From positions 86,696 to 150,695 of the forward strand of contig DUQR01000041.1 of the NCBI GenBank assembly GCA_012837715.1: a DNA stretch of 64,000 nucleotides. The letters run 5' to 3'. This stretch comes from Bacillota bacterium (GTDB lineage: Bacteria; Bacillota; UBA4882; UBA10575). Made by a program: the position numbers and the translations under genes. The notes beneath the pieces are model-generated. The model was not told the DNA's origin, ran no database searches, and saw only the letters and a program-made list of their open reading frames with translations. Positions within the stretch are counted from its first letter, which is position 1; every line of letters starts with the position of its first letter. This document shows, piece by piece, positions 48,102 to 58,600 of the stretch.

Positions 48102-49088
48102 TTGAAGAAAAAAGGGTTTTTGTGGTTCGCCGTTATCATTGTGATCGTCGCGGGGGCCCTCTTTTTCCTGCTCCGTAAACCGGCAGCGGAAACCCTAAAG
48201 GTAGGTATTGTGCAGATTGTGGAACATCCGGCGCTGGATTCCGCCCGGGAAGGTTTTATCGATCTGTTCACGGAGAATGGTTACATTGAAGGAGAGAAGG
48301 TCACTTACCAAATCCAAAATGCCCAAGGTGATATGGCAACGGCTAATACCATTGCCCAAAAATTTAAGAACGATAATTTAGATCTGATTCTCGCCATTGC
48401 CACCCCCACCGCCCAGGCGGTAGCAAATTTAATCAAAGACAAGCCGATCTTAATCACGGCTGTTACCGACCCGGTCGGCGCCGGACTGGTAGCCAGTGCC
48501 GAACAGCCCGGCACTAATGTGACCGGCACCAATGATCTTCAGCCGATGGAAGGACAATTTAAATTAGCCAAAGAGTTGGCACCCGGCGCCCAAAGGGTTG
48601 GCATTATCTATAATGCCGGTGAAGCCAATTCGGTTACCCAAGTAAGAATGGCAAAAGAAATTACGGGCCAGTTAGGGTTGGAAGTGGTGGAAGCAACCGT
48701 CGATACCAGCGCCGGAGTACTGCAAGCGGCCCAATCCTTCATCGGCCGGGTGGATGTTATTTATGTGCCCACTGATAATACCGTGGTTTCCGCCTTTTCA
48801 TCGGTGCTCAAAGTAGCAGAGGAGAACAAAATCCCCATTATTGCCGGTGAGGAGAATTTAGTCTCCCAAGGCGCTCTGGCAACGGTAGGCGTCAATTACT
48901 ATCGTCTAGGCCGTCAGACCGCGGAGATGGCCTTGAAGATTATTCGGGATGGGGCCAAACCGGAAACCATGCCCATTGAGAGCCAAAAAGATACCGAACT
49001 GGTCATCAATGAAGATACCGCCAAAGCCATCGGGATTACCATTCCTGCTTCCTTAAGAGCAAAAGCAACCATCATTCGTAATCAGTAA
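48102..49088 (+). CDS. ABC transporter substrate-binding protein, TrpX-like (ABC_sub_bind family)
   Basis: A 328-residue protein with an N-terminal membrane anchor (FLWFAVIIVIVAGALFFLL) and no lipobox Cys. The body matches the ABC_sub_bind family: VGIVQIVEHPALDSAREGF, ILAIATPTAQAV and TDPVGAGLV, with GIIYNAGEANSV marking the hinge. Streptococcal TrpX of this family imports tryptophan; other members take other small molecules, so the ligand is open. The start is placed at TTG (48102) with AAAGGAG about nine bases upstream; a GTG at 48093 overlaps that site. It is followed by permease and ATPase genes, with repeat copy D in the gap. Confidence 0.9.
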   Translation: MKKKGFLWFAVIIVIVAGALFFLLRKPAAETLKVGIVQIVEHPALDSAREGFIDLFTENGYIEGEKVTYQIQNAQGDMATANTIAQKFKNDNLDLILAIATPTAQAVANLIKDKPILITAVTDPVGAGLVASAEQPGTNVTGTNDLQPMEGQFKLAKELAPGAQRVGIIYNAGEANSVTQVRMAKEITGQLGLEVVEATVDTSAGVLQAAQSFIGRVDVIYVPTDNTVVSAFSSVLKVAEENKIPIIAGEENLVSQGALATVGVNYYRLGRQTAEMALKIIRDGAKPETMPIESQKDTELVINEDTAKAIGITIPASLRAKATIIRNQ

Positions 49089-49183
49089 GAAACCATTTTC
49101 ATCGGCAAAGGAAAGGCCTCCTTACTATATTTTGTTGAGGCCGGATCCGATGGAATGAAACAAAACAAGCTTAAAACTTTACT

Positions 49184-49274
49184 AAGCTTTTTGCGTTGTA
49201 ACCGGGAAAGGGGTTCCAATTGCACTATAATTGCATCGGAAATGATGAAAGCGCAGGACAATGCAGAAAGCCCT
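49184..49274 (-). repeat. Dispersed inverted-end element, copy D (91 bp, inside an operon)
   Basis: Left end AAGCTTTTTGCGTTGTAACC, right end GACAATGCAGAAAGCCCT. It sits in the 202-base gap between the binding-protein and permease genes; the permease ribosome site (GGAGTGA) begins just beyond its end. Confidence 0.85.
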
Positions 49275-49290
49275 AACTGGAGTGACTTAA

Positions 49291-50214
49291 ATGTGGTTAA
49301 ATATTCTTCAGGGCACAATTGAACAGGGACTAGCCTTTAGCTTGTTGGCACTGGGCGTTTACTTGCCCTTCCGGATTTTAGATTTCCCCGACTTGACGGT
49401 TGAAGGAAGCTTCCCGCTGGGGGCTTCGGTCACCGCCGTCCTGATTATTAATGGGGTGAATCCTTTTCTCGCCACCTTGCTTGCTTTCTTCGCCGGCATG
49501 CTGGCAGGGATGCTCACGGGAATCATCAATACGAAACTGAAAATCACCGGTCTGCTCGCCGGCATTTTGACGATGACTTCCCTCTATTCGATCAATCTCC
49601 GGATTATGGGCCGCTCCAACATCCCCTTATTACGGGAGACAACTATTTTAACAGTAATTAAAAGCTGGGGTCTCCCCGAGCGCTATGTTTCCTTAATCGT
49701 CTTTACCTTGCTTGTGCTTGTGGTCAAATTCCTCCTTGATTATTTCCTCGCCACGGAAATCGGCATGGCGCTCCGGGCGACCGGAGATAGTCCCATCATG
49801 ATCCAGAGCTTAGGCGGGAATACCGATCATTTAAAAATCCTCGGACTGGGCCTCGCCAACGGTCTGGTTGCCTTTTCCGGCGCCCTGACCTGCCAGTATC
49901 AAGGCTTTACCGATGTGGGGATGGGGATCGGTATGATCGTGATTGGCTTAGCCTCGGTAATCATTGGGGAGGTCGTGATCCGGACCAGCAAAATAATCTT
50001 TGCCACCTTAGGCGTAGTCATCGGTTCGATCATTTACCGTTTGGCCATCGCCATCGCTCTTCAACTGGGTTTTGCCCCCACTGATTTGAAAATTGTCACT
50101 GCCCTGCTGGTCATCCTGGCGCTGGGCGCTCCTACCTTGAGAAACTTTATGATTCAAGATGAATTTGCCGAACGTTTAATGGAAAGGAGCGTTCCTGATG
50201 CTCAGATTAAATAA
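49291..50214 (+). CDS. ABC transporter permease, TrpY-like
   Basis: A 307-residue hydrophobic protein with about eight to nine membrane segments, of the branched-chain-type permease family that accompanies ABC_sub_bind proteins: LGVYLPFRILDFPDLTVEGS near the start and GTRALRATGDSP-like EIGMALRATGDSP, the coupling loop for the ATPase. It overlaps the ATPase gene by 17 bases, so their translation is coupled. Confidence 0.92.
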   Translation: MWLNILQGTIEQGLAFSLLALGVYLPFRILDFPDLTVEGSFPLGASVTAVLIINGVNPFLATLLAFFAGMLAGMLTGIINTKLKITGLLAGILTMTSLYSINLRIMGRSNIPLLRETTILTVIKSWGLPERYVSLIVFTLLVLVVKFLLDYFLATEIGMALRATGDSPIMIQSLGGNTDHLKILGLGLANGLVAFSGALTCQYQGFTDVGMGIGMIVIGLASVIIGEVVIRTSKIIFATLGVVIGSIIYRLAIAIALQLGFAPTDLKIVTALLVILALGAPTLRNFMIQDEFAERLMERSVPDAQIK

Positions 50215-50995
50215 ACTGCATAAGATCTTTAATTATGGTAAGGTCAACGAAAACCATGTCTTAAAAGATATTAACTTACATGTGCCAAAGGGTGATTTTA
50301 TAACGATCATCGGTAGTAACGGGGCCGGTAAATCCACCCTGCTGAATTTGGTCGCCGGCGTCTTTTTTCCGGAAGCGGGAACGGTGGAGATCAACGGAGA
50401 GGAGGTCACCGCTTGGCCGGTCTACAAACGGGCTCCCCTCGTCGGCAGGGTTTTTCAAGATCCCCTACAGGGAACCGCCGCCGAAATGACGATTGAGGAA
50501 AACCTATCGTTAGCGGTAAAACGGGGCCAAACCAGAGGTTTAAAATTGGGGTTGAATAAGGAAAGAAGAACGGAATTCCGGCGCCTCCTGGCTTTGCTGG
50601 AACTGGGACTGGAGAACCGCTTAGAATGTCCGGTTAAATTACTCTCCGGCGGACAGCGGCAAGCGCTCACCCTGCTCATGGCAACGATCGGCGATCCCCA
50701 ACTGCTCCTTTTAGACGAATACACGGCTGCGCTTGACCCGAAGACGGCCAAACAGATCATTGCCATCACCGACCGTATCGTTACACAGCATCATTTAACG
50801 GTGTTGATGGTGACCCATGATTTAAAACAAGCCCTGGCCATGGGCAACCGGACAATTATGATGGACCGGGGAGAAATCATTCTTGATCTGAAGGGAAAAG
50901 AGCGGGAACAGATCACAGTAAACGATCTGCTGGCGAAGTTTGCCGCGCGGAGCGGTCGCGAGCTCACCGACGACCGGATTCTCTTGAACCGTTGA
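50198..50995 (+). CDS. ABC transporter ATP-binding protein, TrpZ-like
   Basis: A 265-residue ATPase: Walker A GSNGAGKST, signature LSGGQRQALTLLMA, Walker B LLLLDEYTAALDP and the switch His in VTHDLKQAL. It energises import through the permease it overlaps. AAAGGAGCG precedes the ATG inside the permease gene. Repeat copy E follows 15 bases after the stop. Confidence 0.94.
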   Translation: MLRLNKLHKIFNYGKVNENHVLKDINLHVPKGDFITIIGSNGAGKSTLLNLVAGVFFPEAGTVEINGEEVTAWPVYKRAPLVGRVFQDPLQGTAAEMTIEENLSLAVKRGQTRGLKLGLNKERRTEFRRLLALLELGLENRLECPVKLLSGGQRQALTLLMATIGDPQLLLLDEYTAALDPKTAKQIIAITDRIVTQHHLTVLMVTHDLKQALAMGNRTIMMDRGEIILDLKGKEREQITVNDLLAKFAARSGRELTDDRILLNR

Positions 50996-51009
50996 ATAAG
51001 GTCTGATGA

Positions 51010-51080
51010 GGGCTTTTTACGTTGTCCTTGGCCTCGACAATTCCAATACAATTTATTTTTATTGGTTGCAACGCAAGCCC
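51010..51080 (+). repeat. Dispersed inverted-end element, copy E (71 bp)
   Basis: Left end GGGCTTTTTACGTTGTCC, inner GACAATTCCAATACAATT, right end TTGGTTGCAACGCAAGCCC. It lies between the convergent ATPase and phosphofructokinase genes and could act as a shared terminator-like hairpin. Confidence 0.85.
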
Positions 51081-51124
51081 AAAGGAACCGGGGGTTAAGG
51101 GAGCAGAAGCGTAGCGGAATGTCG

Positions 51125-52216
51125 CTACGAACGATGCTCCGCCCCAAAACTAATCCCGATACTATGCGCGGTTTGGACCATTTCACCATCGGGCGGTACG
51201 GTTTTCAGTTCTTTGATTGCAACTTCGATGGGAACCGTAGTAATCTCGGTCCCTTGCAGACTGGCCATCATCCCGAATAAACCCTGGGAAGCCATTCTAA
51301 CCGCAGCAACCCCATACCGGCTCGCCAAGATCCGGTCAAAAGCCGATGGCTTGCCGCCTCTTTGCAGATGGCCCAGGACGATCACTCTTGATTCAAAACC
51401 GGTGTTTTCTTCCAATCCCTGGGCGATTTTCTCTCCGATCCCGCCTAACCGGATGGGCTCCGGACTGCCCTCCACAATTCTTTTCACCACTTGTTGCCCG
51501 CCTTCCGGCTTCGCCCCTTCGGCCGCAATGATAATACTAAAGTTTCTCCCCCGTTTTTTTCGCTCAAATATCTTCTTTGCCACCCGCTCGAGCGTAAAAG
51601 GTATCTCCGGAATCAAAACCACATCGGCCCCGCCGGCGATCCCTGCTTGTAAGGCAATCCAGCCGGCATTTCGCCCCATCACTTCCAATACCATAACCCG
51701 GTGATGGGATTCGGCGGTGGTATGTAATTTTTCAAGGGCATCGGTCGCCGTATCAATCGCCGTCATGAAACCAAAGGTCAGATCGGTGCCGTTCAAATCA
51801 TTATCAATCGTTTTCGGCACCCCAATGATCTTGACCCCCTTCTTCATAAAATCATAAGCGCAAGCAAGGGTCCCGTCGCCGCCAATCACAATCAGACAGT
51901 CAAGACCAAGCCGCTCCATATTGGCGACCGCCTGATCCGACAAATCCGCATAGATGGTTTCTCCCTTTTGCTCGAGGCAAAAATGATAAGGATTGTCCCG
52001 GTTCGACGAACCTAAAATCGTCCCGCCTTTGACTAAAATCCCTACCACTTCTTTGGGCGTGAGCGGGATATATTCATTCATGACCACCCCGCGAAAACCA
52101 TCTTTAAAACCGATCACTTCCAGACCTGAATCATGGGCGGTTTTGACAATTGCCCGTAACACCGCATTTAAACCCGGACAATCGCCGCCACCGGTTAATA
52201 CGCCGATTCTTTTCAT
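51125..52216 (-). CDS. pfkA: 6-phosphofructokinase, group III/mixed-substrate type
   Basis: A 363-residue phosphofructokinase. The nucleotide loop is GGDGT, the catalytic Asp is in PKTIDNDLNGTD, and VMEVMGRNAGWIA-like VLEVMGRNAGWIA binds fructose 6-phosphate. The Gly after GGD favours ATP, whereas Lys in PKTIDND (E. coli has PGTIDND) is shared with pyrophosphate-using and mixed-substrate enzymes, so the phosphate donor is not settled. It starts 19 bases after the pyrE stop with GGGAGG upstream, so it probably rides on the pyr transcript, linking glycolysis to pyrimidine supply at the transcript level. Confidence 0.92.
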   Translation of the reverse strand: MKRIGVLTGGGDCPGLNAVLRAIVKTAHDSGLEVIGFKDGFRGVVMNEYIPLTPKEVVGILVKGGTILGSSNRDNPYHFCLEQKGETIYADLSDQAVANMERLGLDCLIVIGGDGTLACAYDFMKKGVKIIGVPKTIDNDLNGTDLTFGFMTAIDTATDALEKLHTTAESHHRVMVLEVMGRNAGWIALQAGIAGGADVVLIPEIPFTLERVAKKIFERKKRGRNFSIIIAAEGAKPEGGQQVVKRIVEGSPEPIRLGGIGEKIAQGLEENTGFESRVIVLGHLQRGGKPSAFDRILASRYGVAAVRMASQGLFGMMASLQGTEITTVPIEVAIKELKTVPPDGEMVQTAHSIGISFGAEHRS

Positions 52217-52235
52217 CTGATTTTTCCTCCCTAGT

Positions 52236-52862
52236 TCATCCGGTCCCCCGTTCAGCCGGACCGGCTCCCCTGCTTCCCGGTTTCACCCAGGGGATCCCCT
52301 GAGCGCAAAGGGGACATTCCTCCGGAGCAAAGACCTCAATCTCCATCGCCAACAAACTCCGGAGCGGCAGACCGTCAAAATCTACCTGACCGCCACTGCG
52401 ATCCACAAGGACTCCCACCCCTACCGGTTCGGCGCCCACTGTCTGCAGCATGGCAAGGACTTCTTTGACCGAACCGCCGGTGGTGATCACATCCTCTACC
52501 ACCAGCACCTTTTCCCCCGGTTTAAGCTTAAAGCCCCGCCGGAGAGTCATTTTTCCTGCTTGCCGTTCGGCAAAGAACGCCTTCACCCCTAAAGACCGGC
52601 CGACTTCATGAGCGACCAGGACCCCGCCCATCGCCGGTCCGATCACCGTCTCAACTTCCAACCCGGTAAATTTATCCGCCAGCGCTTTCCCCAGAACAGC
52701 CGCCAGCCAAGGATATTGCAAAACCTGGGCACACTGCATGTACTGGGCGCTATGCTTCCCCGAGGTCAACAAAAAGTGTCCTTGGAGCAACGCCCCGGTA
52801 TCTTTAAAGACCTTCATTACATCCAGGTGTCCGCTTCCGGTTCCCCCGCAACCTTCACCCAT
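52236..52862 (-). CDS. pyrE: Orotate phosphoribosyltransferase
   Basis: A 208-residue type I phosphoribosyltransferase with the PRPP motif VLVVEDVITTGGSVKEVL and the orotate-side GHFLLTSGKHS. It adds ribose 5-phosphate to orotate to make OMP. The ATG at 52862 follows AAAGGAG; an internal ATG 45 bases on would shorten the N-terminus and cannot be excluded. A hydrophilic tail with Cys residues (EECPLCAQGIPW, about residues 177-190) extends past the core and resembles the CxxC tail of some clostridial PyrE. It is the eighth gene of the pyr operon. Confidence 0.95.
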   Translation of the reverse strand: MGEGCGGTGSGHLDVMKVFKDTGALLQGHFLLTSGKHSAQYMQCAQVLQYPWLAAVLGKALADKFTGLEVETVIGPAMGGVLVAHEVGRSLGVKAFFAERQAGKMTLRRGFKLKPGEKVLVVEDVITTGGSVKEVLAMLQTVGAEPVGVGVLVDRSGGQVDFDGLPLRSLLAMEIEVFAPEECPLCAQGIPWVKPGSRGAGPAERGTG

Positions 52863-52932
52863 TTCAAATCTCCTTTCTCCTTTGTGCGTTCGTGCTCGAA
52901 ACTATGCGCCGGTAATCCCATTCCTGAATCGG

Positions 52933-53625
52933 TCAGACCCATAGTTCTTGCAAGGCCTTCCGCGGATCCTTGGCCTGGGTAATCGGCCGGCCGATCACCA
53001 GGTAGGAACTGCCTGCCTTAAGAGCGTCCACCGGTGTGAAAACCCGGACTTGATCATTTTTCGCACTACCGGGTGGACGGATACCTGGCGTGACCAGGAG
53101 AAAATCATCCCCCAGCCTGCTCCGGAGCAGAGCCGCCTCCTGCGCTGAAGCCACCACCCCGTCCAAACCGGCCTTTTCCGCCAACAGTGCCAGGTTGACT
53201 ACCTGATCCCGAACCTTGGCTTTGAACCCAAGGTTACTCAGGTCTTCTTGATCCATACTGGTCAGGACCGTTACCCCCAACACCTTTACCCCCGCCGGGT
53301 GGCAGACATCCGCCGCCCGCGCCATCATGTCGTAACCGCCGGTACAGTGGATATTAACCATATCCACCCTTGAAGCGCACAAAACCCGTAGGGTCCGCTC
53401 GACGGTGGTAGGAATATCATGGAGTTTCAGATCGAGAAAAAGTTTAAACCCCATCTGTTTAAAAGTATCAACCAGCTTCAGTCCAGTCAGGGCATAAAGC
53501 TCCAATCCGATTTTCAACCAGCAACCGGAGCCTTGCAAAGCTTCTGCTAAGGCCAAGGCTTCCGCCTCGGAAGCAACATCCAAAGCAACCATAACCTTTT
53601 CATTGCGGGGATCCGATTCCGTCAT
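52933..53625 (-). CDS. pyrF: Orotidine 5'-phosphate decarboxylase
   Basis: A 230-residue barrel enzyme with the catalytic FLDLKLHDIPTTVERT motif (Asp-Lys-x-x-Asp) and the phosphate loop VTPGIRPPGS. It removes CO2 from OMP to give UMP. AGGAGG precedes the ATG. It lies between pyrD and pyrE with gaps of 122 and 70 bases. Confidence 0.97.
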   Translation of the reverse strand: MTESDPRNEKVMVALDVASEAEALALAEALQGSGCWLKIGLELYALTGLKLVDTFKQMGFKLFLDLKLHDIPTTVERTLRVLCASRVDMVNIHCTGGYDMMARAADVCHPAGVKVLGVTVLTSMDQEDLSNLGFKAKVRDQVVNLALLAEKAGLDGVVASAQEAALLRSRLGDDFLLVTPGIRPPGSAKNDQVRVFTPVDALKAGSSYLVIGRPITQAKDPRKALQELWV

Positions 53626-53747
53626 AGCCGTTCCTCCTTTTGGTTAATCCCGGTACTCCCATTATCGGCGAATTGTTCTTGTTTGTTTAAGCATCACCTG
53701 CTGTTTGCTCAGCAGCCAAACCTAAAGTAATATCTAAAAAGCCCTTA

Positions 53748-54665
53748 CTAACGATGGGCCAAACCCACCAGTTCCCCTACCCGGTTGTATCCTTTCCGCC
53801 GACAGTACTCCTCCAGCCCGCTGATTATTTCCAATGGCGCCAGCGGATTGATAAAATTGGCCGTTCCGACACTAATCGCCGAAGCGCCGGCCAGCATAAA
53901 CTCGACTGCATCCTGCCAGCAGCTGATCCCCCCCATCCCGATAATGGGCAGGCTGACCGCTTTGTATACTTGATAAACCATCCGCACCGCCACCGGCAAA
54001 ACGGCTGGGCCGGAGAGCCCGCCCATGATATTACCTAACACCGGCCGACCGGTATCAAGATCAATCCGCATTCCCAAGAGGGTATTAATTAAAGAGATTA
54101 TATCCGCCCCGCCATTGGCGACGGCTTTCGCCAACGGGACAATATCGGTGACATTCGGGGACAGTTTAGCGATAAGAGGAAGTTTAGTATTTTTCCGGGT
54201 TACTGCCAAGACTTGCTCGGCGCTTTTGGGATCGGTCCCAAAAGCCAGTCCGCCTTCTTTAATATTGGGGCAGGAGATATTCACTTCCAAAGCGGCAATA
54301 CAGGAATGATCCGGCATCATGGAGGCCAACAATCCGTAATCATCCAGGGAAAAGCCGGAGATATTGACGATAATCGGGGTATTCAGCTTTTCCAGCCGGG
54401 GGAGGTAAGTGGTGAGAAAGGCTTCCACTCCGGGATTCTGAAGTCCTACGGCATTAAGCATCCCGGCAGGAGTCTCGGCCACCCGCGGCGGCGGATTGCC
54501 CAGACGGGGTAAAGGCGTTATCCCTTTGACCGTAATCGCGCCCAAGCGGGAAAGTTCAAAAAAGGCCCGGTATTCTTCGCCAAAGCCGTAGGTCCCGGAA
54601 GAAGTCAGGACCGGATTCTTCAGTTCCAAGGGGCCCAGGCGGGTAGTGAGGTCAATCTTTTTCAT
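53748..54665 (-). CDS. pyrD: Dihydroorotate dehydrogenase, class 1B catalytic subunit
   Basis: A 306-residue FMN barrel: [15 protein letters not shown] near the start, the class 1 catalytic Cys region in [11 protein letters not shown], and [20 protein letters not shown] at the FMN phosphate site. With PyrK it forms the NAD-dependent type 1B enzyme. The ATG at 54665 overlaps pyrK by 14 bases and has GGGAGG about eight bases before it; longer frames upstream are inside pyrK. Confidence 0.97.
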   Translation of the reverse strand: MKKIDLTTRLGPLELKNPVLTSSGTYGFGEEYRAFFELSRLGAITVKGITPLPRLGNPPPRVAETPAGMLNAVGLQNPGVEAFLTTYLPRLEKLNTPIIVNISGFSLDDYGLLASMMPDHSCIAALEVNISCPNIKEGGLAFGTDPKSAEQVLAVTRKNTKLPLIAKLSPNVTDIVPLAKAVANGGADIISLINTLLGMRIDLDTGRPVLGNIMGGLSGPAVLPVAVRMVYQVYKAVSLPIIGMGGISCWQDAVEFMLAGASAISVGTANFINPLAPLEIISGLEEYCRRKGYNRVGELVGLAHR

Positions 54666-55539
54666 CCCAGACCACCTCCCTGCCGTCAAAGACCGGACCG
54701 TCTTGACAGACCCGTTTGCGTTCCAAGGCGCCGTCGGTAGTCCGCACCGTGCATACACAGCCCAGACAGGCGCCAACCCCACAAGCCATCCTTTCTTCCA
54801 AAGAGACTTCCACCGGTGCCCCGGCCTGGATACAGAGTTCGGTCACCGCCCGTAACATCCCCCGGGGACCGCAAGCCGCAACCGAAAATCCTGCCTTTCT
54901 TCCCCAGTCTTCCGGACAACCGGCGTCGCTGCCCAAGAGGTTCCCCTCCCCGGTTTCAGGAACAAGGACCCCTTTTTTATTTAACTCGGACGCAAGCAAA
55001 TCCGTAACCAAGCCTGGTTGTCCCATACTCCCGTCCAAAGAAGCCACGGCATAATCCACCCCCATTTGGAAAAGGGTTTCCCGGCCAACCGCCTCCAGAA
55101 AGTCACGGTTTGCTCCCCCCCAAAGCATCTTCACTTTTACTTGGGAGCGGTCAACCGCTTCAACAAGGGCGAACAGGGGAAAGATGCCAATCCCGCCGGC
55201 CACAAGGAGTAATTCCCCGGCCGTTGGGAGCGTAAAACCCTTTCCCACCGGTCCAAGTAGGCTTAAGCTTTCCCCCGGCCGGACCCCTGCCAACAAACGG
55301 GTACCCCGACCGGCGACCCGGTAAAAAAGGGTAATCTCCCCGTTGGGCCGGTTAATTCCGGCGACACTGATCGGCCGCCGCAAAAGTGGATCCAATGTTG
55401 ACCCCACTTTGATATGCACAAACTGCCCCGGCTGAGCGGTATCCGCCACCGTCCCCTTTAAAACCAACCGGTAGATGTCGGCCTCCCGGGCCAATCTTTG
55501 GTTTTCCACGACAATTTCCTGGTGAAGCAAACCGATCAC
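54652..55539 (-). CDS. pyrK: Dihydroorotate dehydrogenase electron transfer subunit
   Basis: A 295-residue ferredoxin-reductase-like protein: FAD site [12 protein letters not shown] region [17 protein letters not shown], and the [2Fe-2S] cysteines in [13 protein letters not shown] and VCQDGPVFD. It passes electrons from PyrD's FMN to NAD. Between the NAD and cluster parts it has an insert rich in Gly and Glu ([20 protein letters not shown]) beyond the usual length. The start is GTG at 55539 or, nearer to the AGAGGTGA site spacing, TTG at 55530. The heptad repeat array lies directly upstream. Confidence 0.94.
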   Translation of the reverse strand: MIGLLHQEIVVENQRLAREADIYRLVLKGTVADTAQPGQFVHIKVGSTLDPLLRRPISVAGINRPNGEITLFYRVAGRGTRLLAGVRPGESLSLLGPVGKGFTLPTAGELLLVAGGIGIFPLFALVEAVDRSQVKVKMLWGGANRDFLEAVGRETLFQMGVDYAVASLDGSMGQPGLVTDLLASELNKKGVLVPETGEGNLLGSDAGCPEDWGRKAGFSVAACGPRGMLRAVTELCIQAGAPVEVSLEERMACGVGACLGCVCTVRTTDGALERKRVCQDGPVFDGREVVWDEKD

Positions 55540-55541
55540 CT

Positions 55542-55688
55542 CTCGTCACTCGTTACTCGTCGCTCGTCACTCGTCGCTCGTCACTCGTCACTCGTCGCTC
55601 GTCGCTCGTCGCTCGTCGCTCGTTATCCGTTACTCGTTGCCCGTTGCCCGCTATGTGTCGGTCGCTACTCGTTGCCCTTTGGTCGTCC
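55542..55688. repeat. Heptanucleotide tandem array (CTCGTCR)21
   Basis: Twenty-one 7-base units run in exact phase from 55542 to 55688. The first 12 are nearly pure CTCGTCA/CTCGTCG/CTCGTTA; the later ones decay (CCCGTTG, TGTGTCG, GTCGCTA). It fills the gap between carB and pyrK, while most other junctions in this operon overlap. Confidence 0.9.
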
Positions 55689-55699
55689 CGCGCCGAGGT

Positions 55700-58600
55700 T
55701 TAGAGGGTGATCAAACTGGGCACGTTTACCTCCAAGACCTGCAACAAGGCCTCCGCCGTATCTAAACTGGTAAAGCAAGGGATCCCCTGTTCCACCGCCG
55801 CCCGCCGGATGGCAAAACCGTCACTGGCGGTCTTCCGCCCATGGGTAGTCGTGTTCAAGACACACTGAACTTGCCCGCTGCGAATCCGATCCCGGATCTC
55901 CGTTGAACCGGTATGCAATTTAGCTACCGTCGTCACCTCCAAACCGGCTTGGCGCAAGACCTTAGCCGTCCCGGCGGTGGCTATAATCCGGAAGCCTAGT
56001 TTGTTAAATCTCTTTACCAGCTCAACCCCTTCGGCCTTATCCCGGTCGGCCAGGGTCGCCAGTAAAGTACCGTGGACCGACATCTGAAACCCGGCGGCCA
56101 GTAAAGCTTTATAGAGGGCTTTCTGGTACTGGTAATCAACACCCATCACCTCGCCGGTGGATTTCATCTCCGGCCCTAGGGAAGGCTCCACCCGATGCAA
56201 CTTGGAGAAGGAAAATACCGGAACTTTAACGGCAACCTTATCCCCGGCCGGTTGCAGCCCGTGGCTGATCCCCATCCCGGACAGACTTTCCCCCATGATC
56301 ACCCGGGTGGCCAGTTCGACCAGGGGTATCCCCGTCACCTTACTCAAAAAAGGCACGGTCCGGCTGGAACGGGGATTCACTTCCAAGACGTAGACTTCAT
56401 CTTGATAGATCACATACTGGATATTCAACAACCCTTTAATCCGCAGGCTGCGGGCAATAGCCGCCGTCAATTCGGTGATCACTGCTTGTTGCTCCGCCGT
56501 AATCTTTTGGGGCGGATAAACCGCGATCGAATCACCGGAATGAATCCCGGCCCGTTCCAGATGCTCCATAATTCCGGGCAAGCAAACCCGGTCGCCGTCG
56601 GCAATGGCGTCGACTTCCACTTCCTTGCCCAGCAAATATTGGTCGATCCAGATCTGCTGATCCGCAAATTCCTGCAGGGCGTGGGTTAAAACGGTCCGCA
56701 GCTGCGGCTGGTCGTAAACAATTTCCATGGCCCGACCGCCCAACACGTAAGAGGGGCGCACGATCAACGGATAACCGAGCTCGGCGGCGAGCTTTTCCCC
56801 CTCTTCGAGCGTAGCTACACAACCCCCGCGGGGACGACGGGCGCCGATCTCCTGTAACACCCGGTCGAAAAGGTGACGTTCTTCCGCCCGGTCAATATCC
56901 TCCACCGACGTCCCCAGAATCTTATACCCCCGTTCCGCAAGGCCTTTACAGAGCCCGATCGCCGTCTGGCCGCCAAATTGAACAATTACCCCTTCCGGTT
57001 GCTCCTTGTCCAGCACGGCACAGACATCCTCCAAGGTTAAGGGTTCGAAATACAACCGATCGGCCGTATCGAAATCGGTGGAGACCGTCTCCGGGTTATT
57101 ATTGATGATAATACTTTCCACCCCGGCTCGGCGCAAGGCTTTCACGGCATGAACCGAACAGTAGTCGAACTCAATCCCCTGGCCGATCCGGATCGGCCCC
57201 GAACCCAAGACCACCACCTTACGCCGGGTACTAACCGCGCCTTCATCTTCTTCATCATAACTGGAATAAAAGTAGGGCGTAGTCGCTTCAAACTCACCGG
57301 CGCAGGTGTCAACCATCTTAAAAACCGGTCTTAAACCATGATTCATCCGGAAAGCATAGACTTCCTGCTCAGTAGTTTGCCAAAGGCGAGCCACTTCCCG
57401 GTCGGCAAAGCCCATCCTTTTCGCCCGGGTCAAGGTTGGCAGATGAAAGGGGTTGGCTTTCAGTTGTTCAGCAAAGGTTACGATCCCTTTGATCTTCTGT
57501 AAAAAGAAAGGCTGCCACTGGTTTAGACCGGCAATTTGCTTTACGCTCCAACCCCGGCGGAAAGCCTCCGCGATCACGAAAAGGTGATCATCTTCCGGCC
57601 GCCGGCACTGGTCCTCAATTTCTTCGTCACTTAATTCGGCCAGTAGCGGGTCGAAAAGGCCAAAAACCTTCGTCTCCAGCGAGCGGACGGCTTTTAGTAA
57701 GGCCGTCTCTAAGTTGCGCCCCAGACCCATTACTTCTCCGGTGGCTTTCATCTGGGTGCCGATGCTCCGGTCGGCATCGGAGAATTTATCAAAAGGCCAG
57801 CGGGGAATCTTCACCACCACATAATCCAAGGCCGGTTCAAAACAGGCTGTCGTTTGACCGGTAATCGCATTGGTCAGCTCCGACAGGTTATAACCGACCG
57901 CAATTTTGGCCGCCACTTTCGCAATGGGGTAACCGGTGGCTTTGGAGGCCAAGGCGCTGGAACGGCTCAACCGCGGGTTAACCTCGATCACCACGTATTC
58001 CAACCGCGCGGGGTGCAGGGCAAACTGAACGTTACAACCTCCTTCAATGCCTAACGCCGCCACGATCTTCAAGGCTGAACTCCTTAAACACTGCACTTCT
58101 TGGTCGGTCAGCGTCTGACAGGGGGCCACAACGATACTGTCACCGGTGTGGATGCCAACGGGATTCATATTTTCCATATGACAGACGGTGATACTGTTCC
58201 CGGCGCCGTCGCGTAGAACTTCAAACTCAATCTCTTTCCAGCCGGCCACACTTCTTTCTACCAGAATCTGCCCAATCATACTGGCCTGCAGACCGCTTTG
58301 GGCAATCTGTTTCAACTCTTCGGCGTCATGGGCGATCCCACCGCCGGTTCCCCCAAGGGTGAAGGCGGGCCGGATAATCACCGGGTAGCCGGTGGTTTCC
58401 GCAAATGCCAAGGCCGCTTCAACCTTGTCCACAATCGTGCTCTCCGGCACCGGTTCGTTAATCGCCCGCATCAACCGGCGGAACTCCTCCCGGTCTTCGG
58501 CTTGACTGATACTGCGGAGCGGGGTGCCCAGCAAAGTAACGCCGCAACGGTCTAAAACGCCGGCTTTCGACAGTTGAAAGGCCAGGTTTAACCCAGTCTG

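Noticed and set aside
55542..55688. CRISPR array
   Set aside because: The units are contiguous 7-mers with no spacers.
55498..55710. Protein-like frame with a 7-residue repeat (SSLVARR type)
   Set aside because: It is only the translation of the 7-base DNA repeat and overlaps the pyrK start on the other strand.
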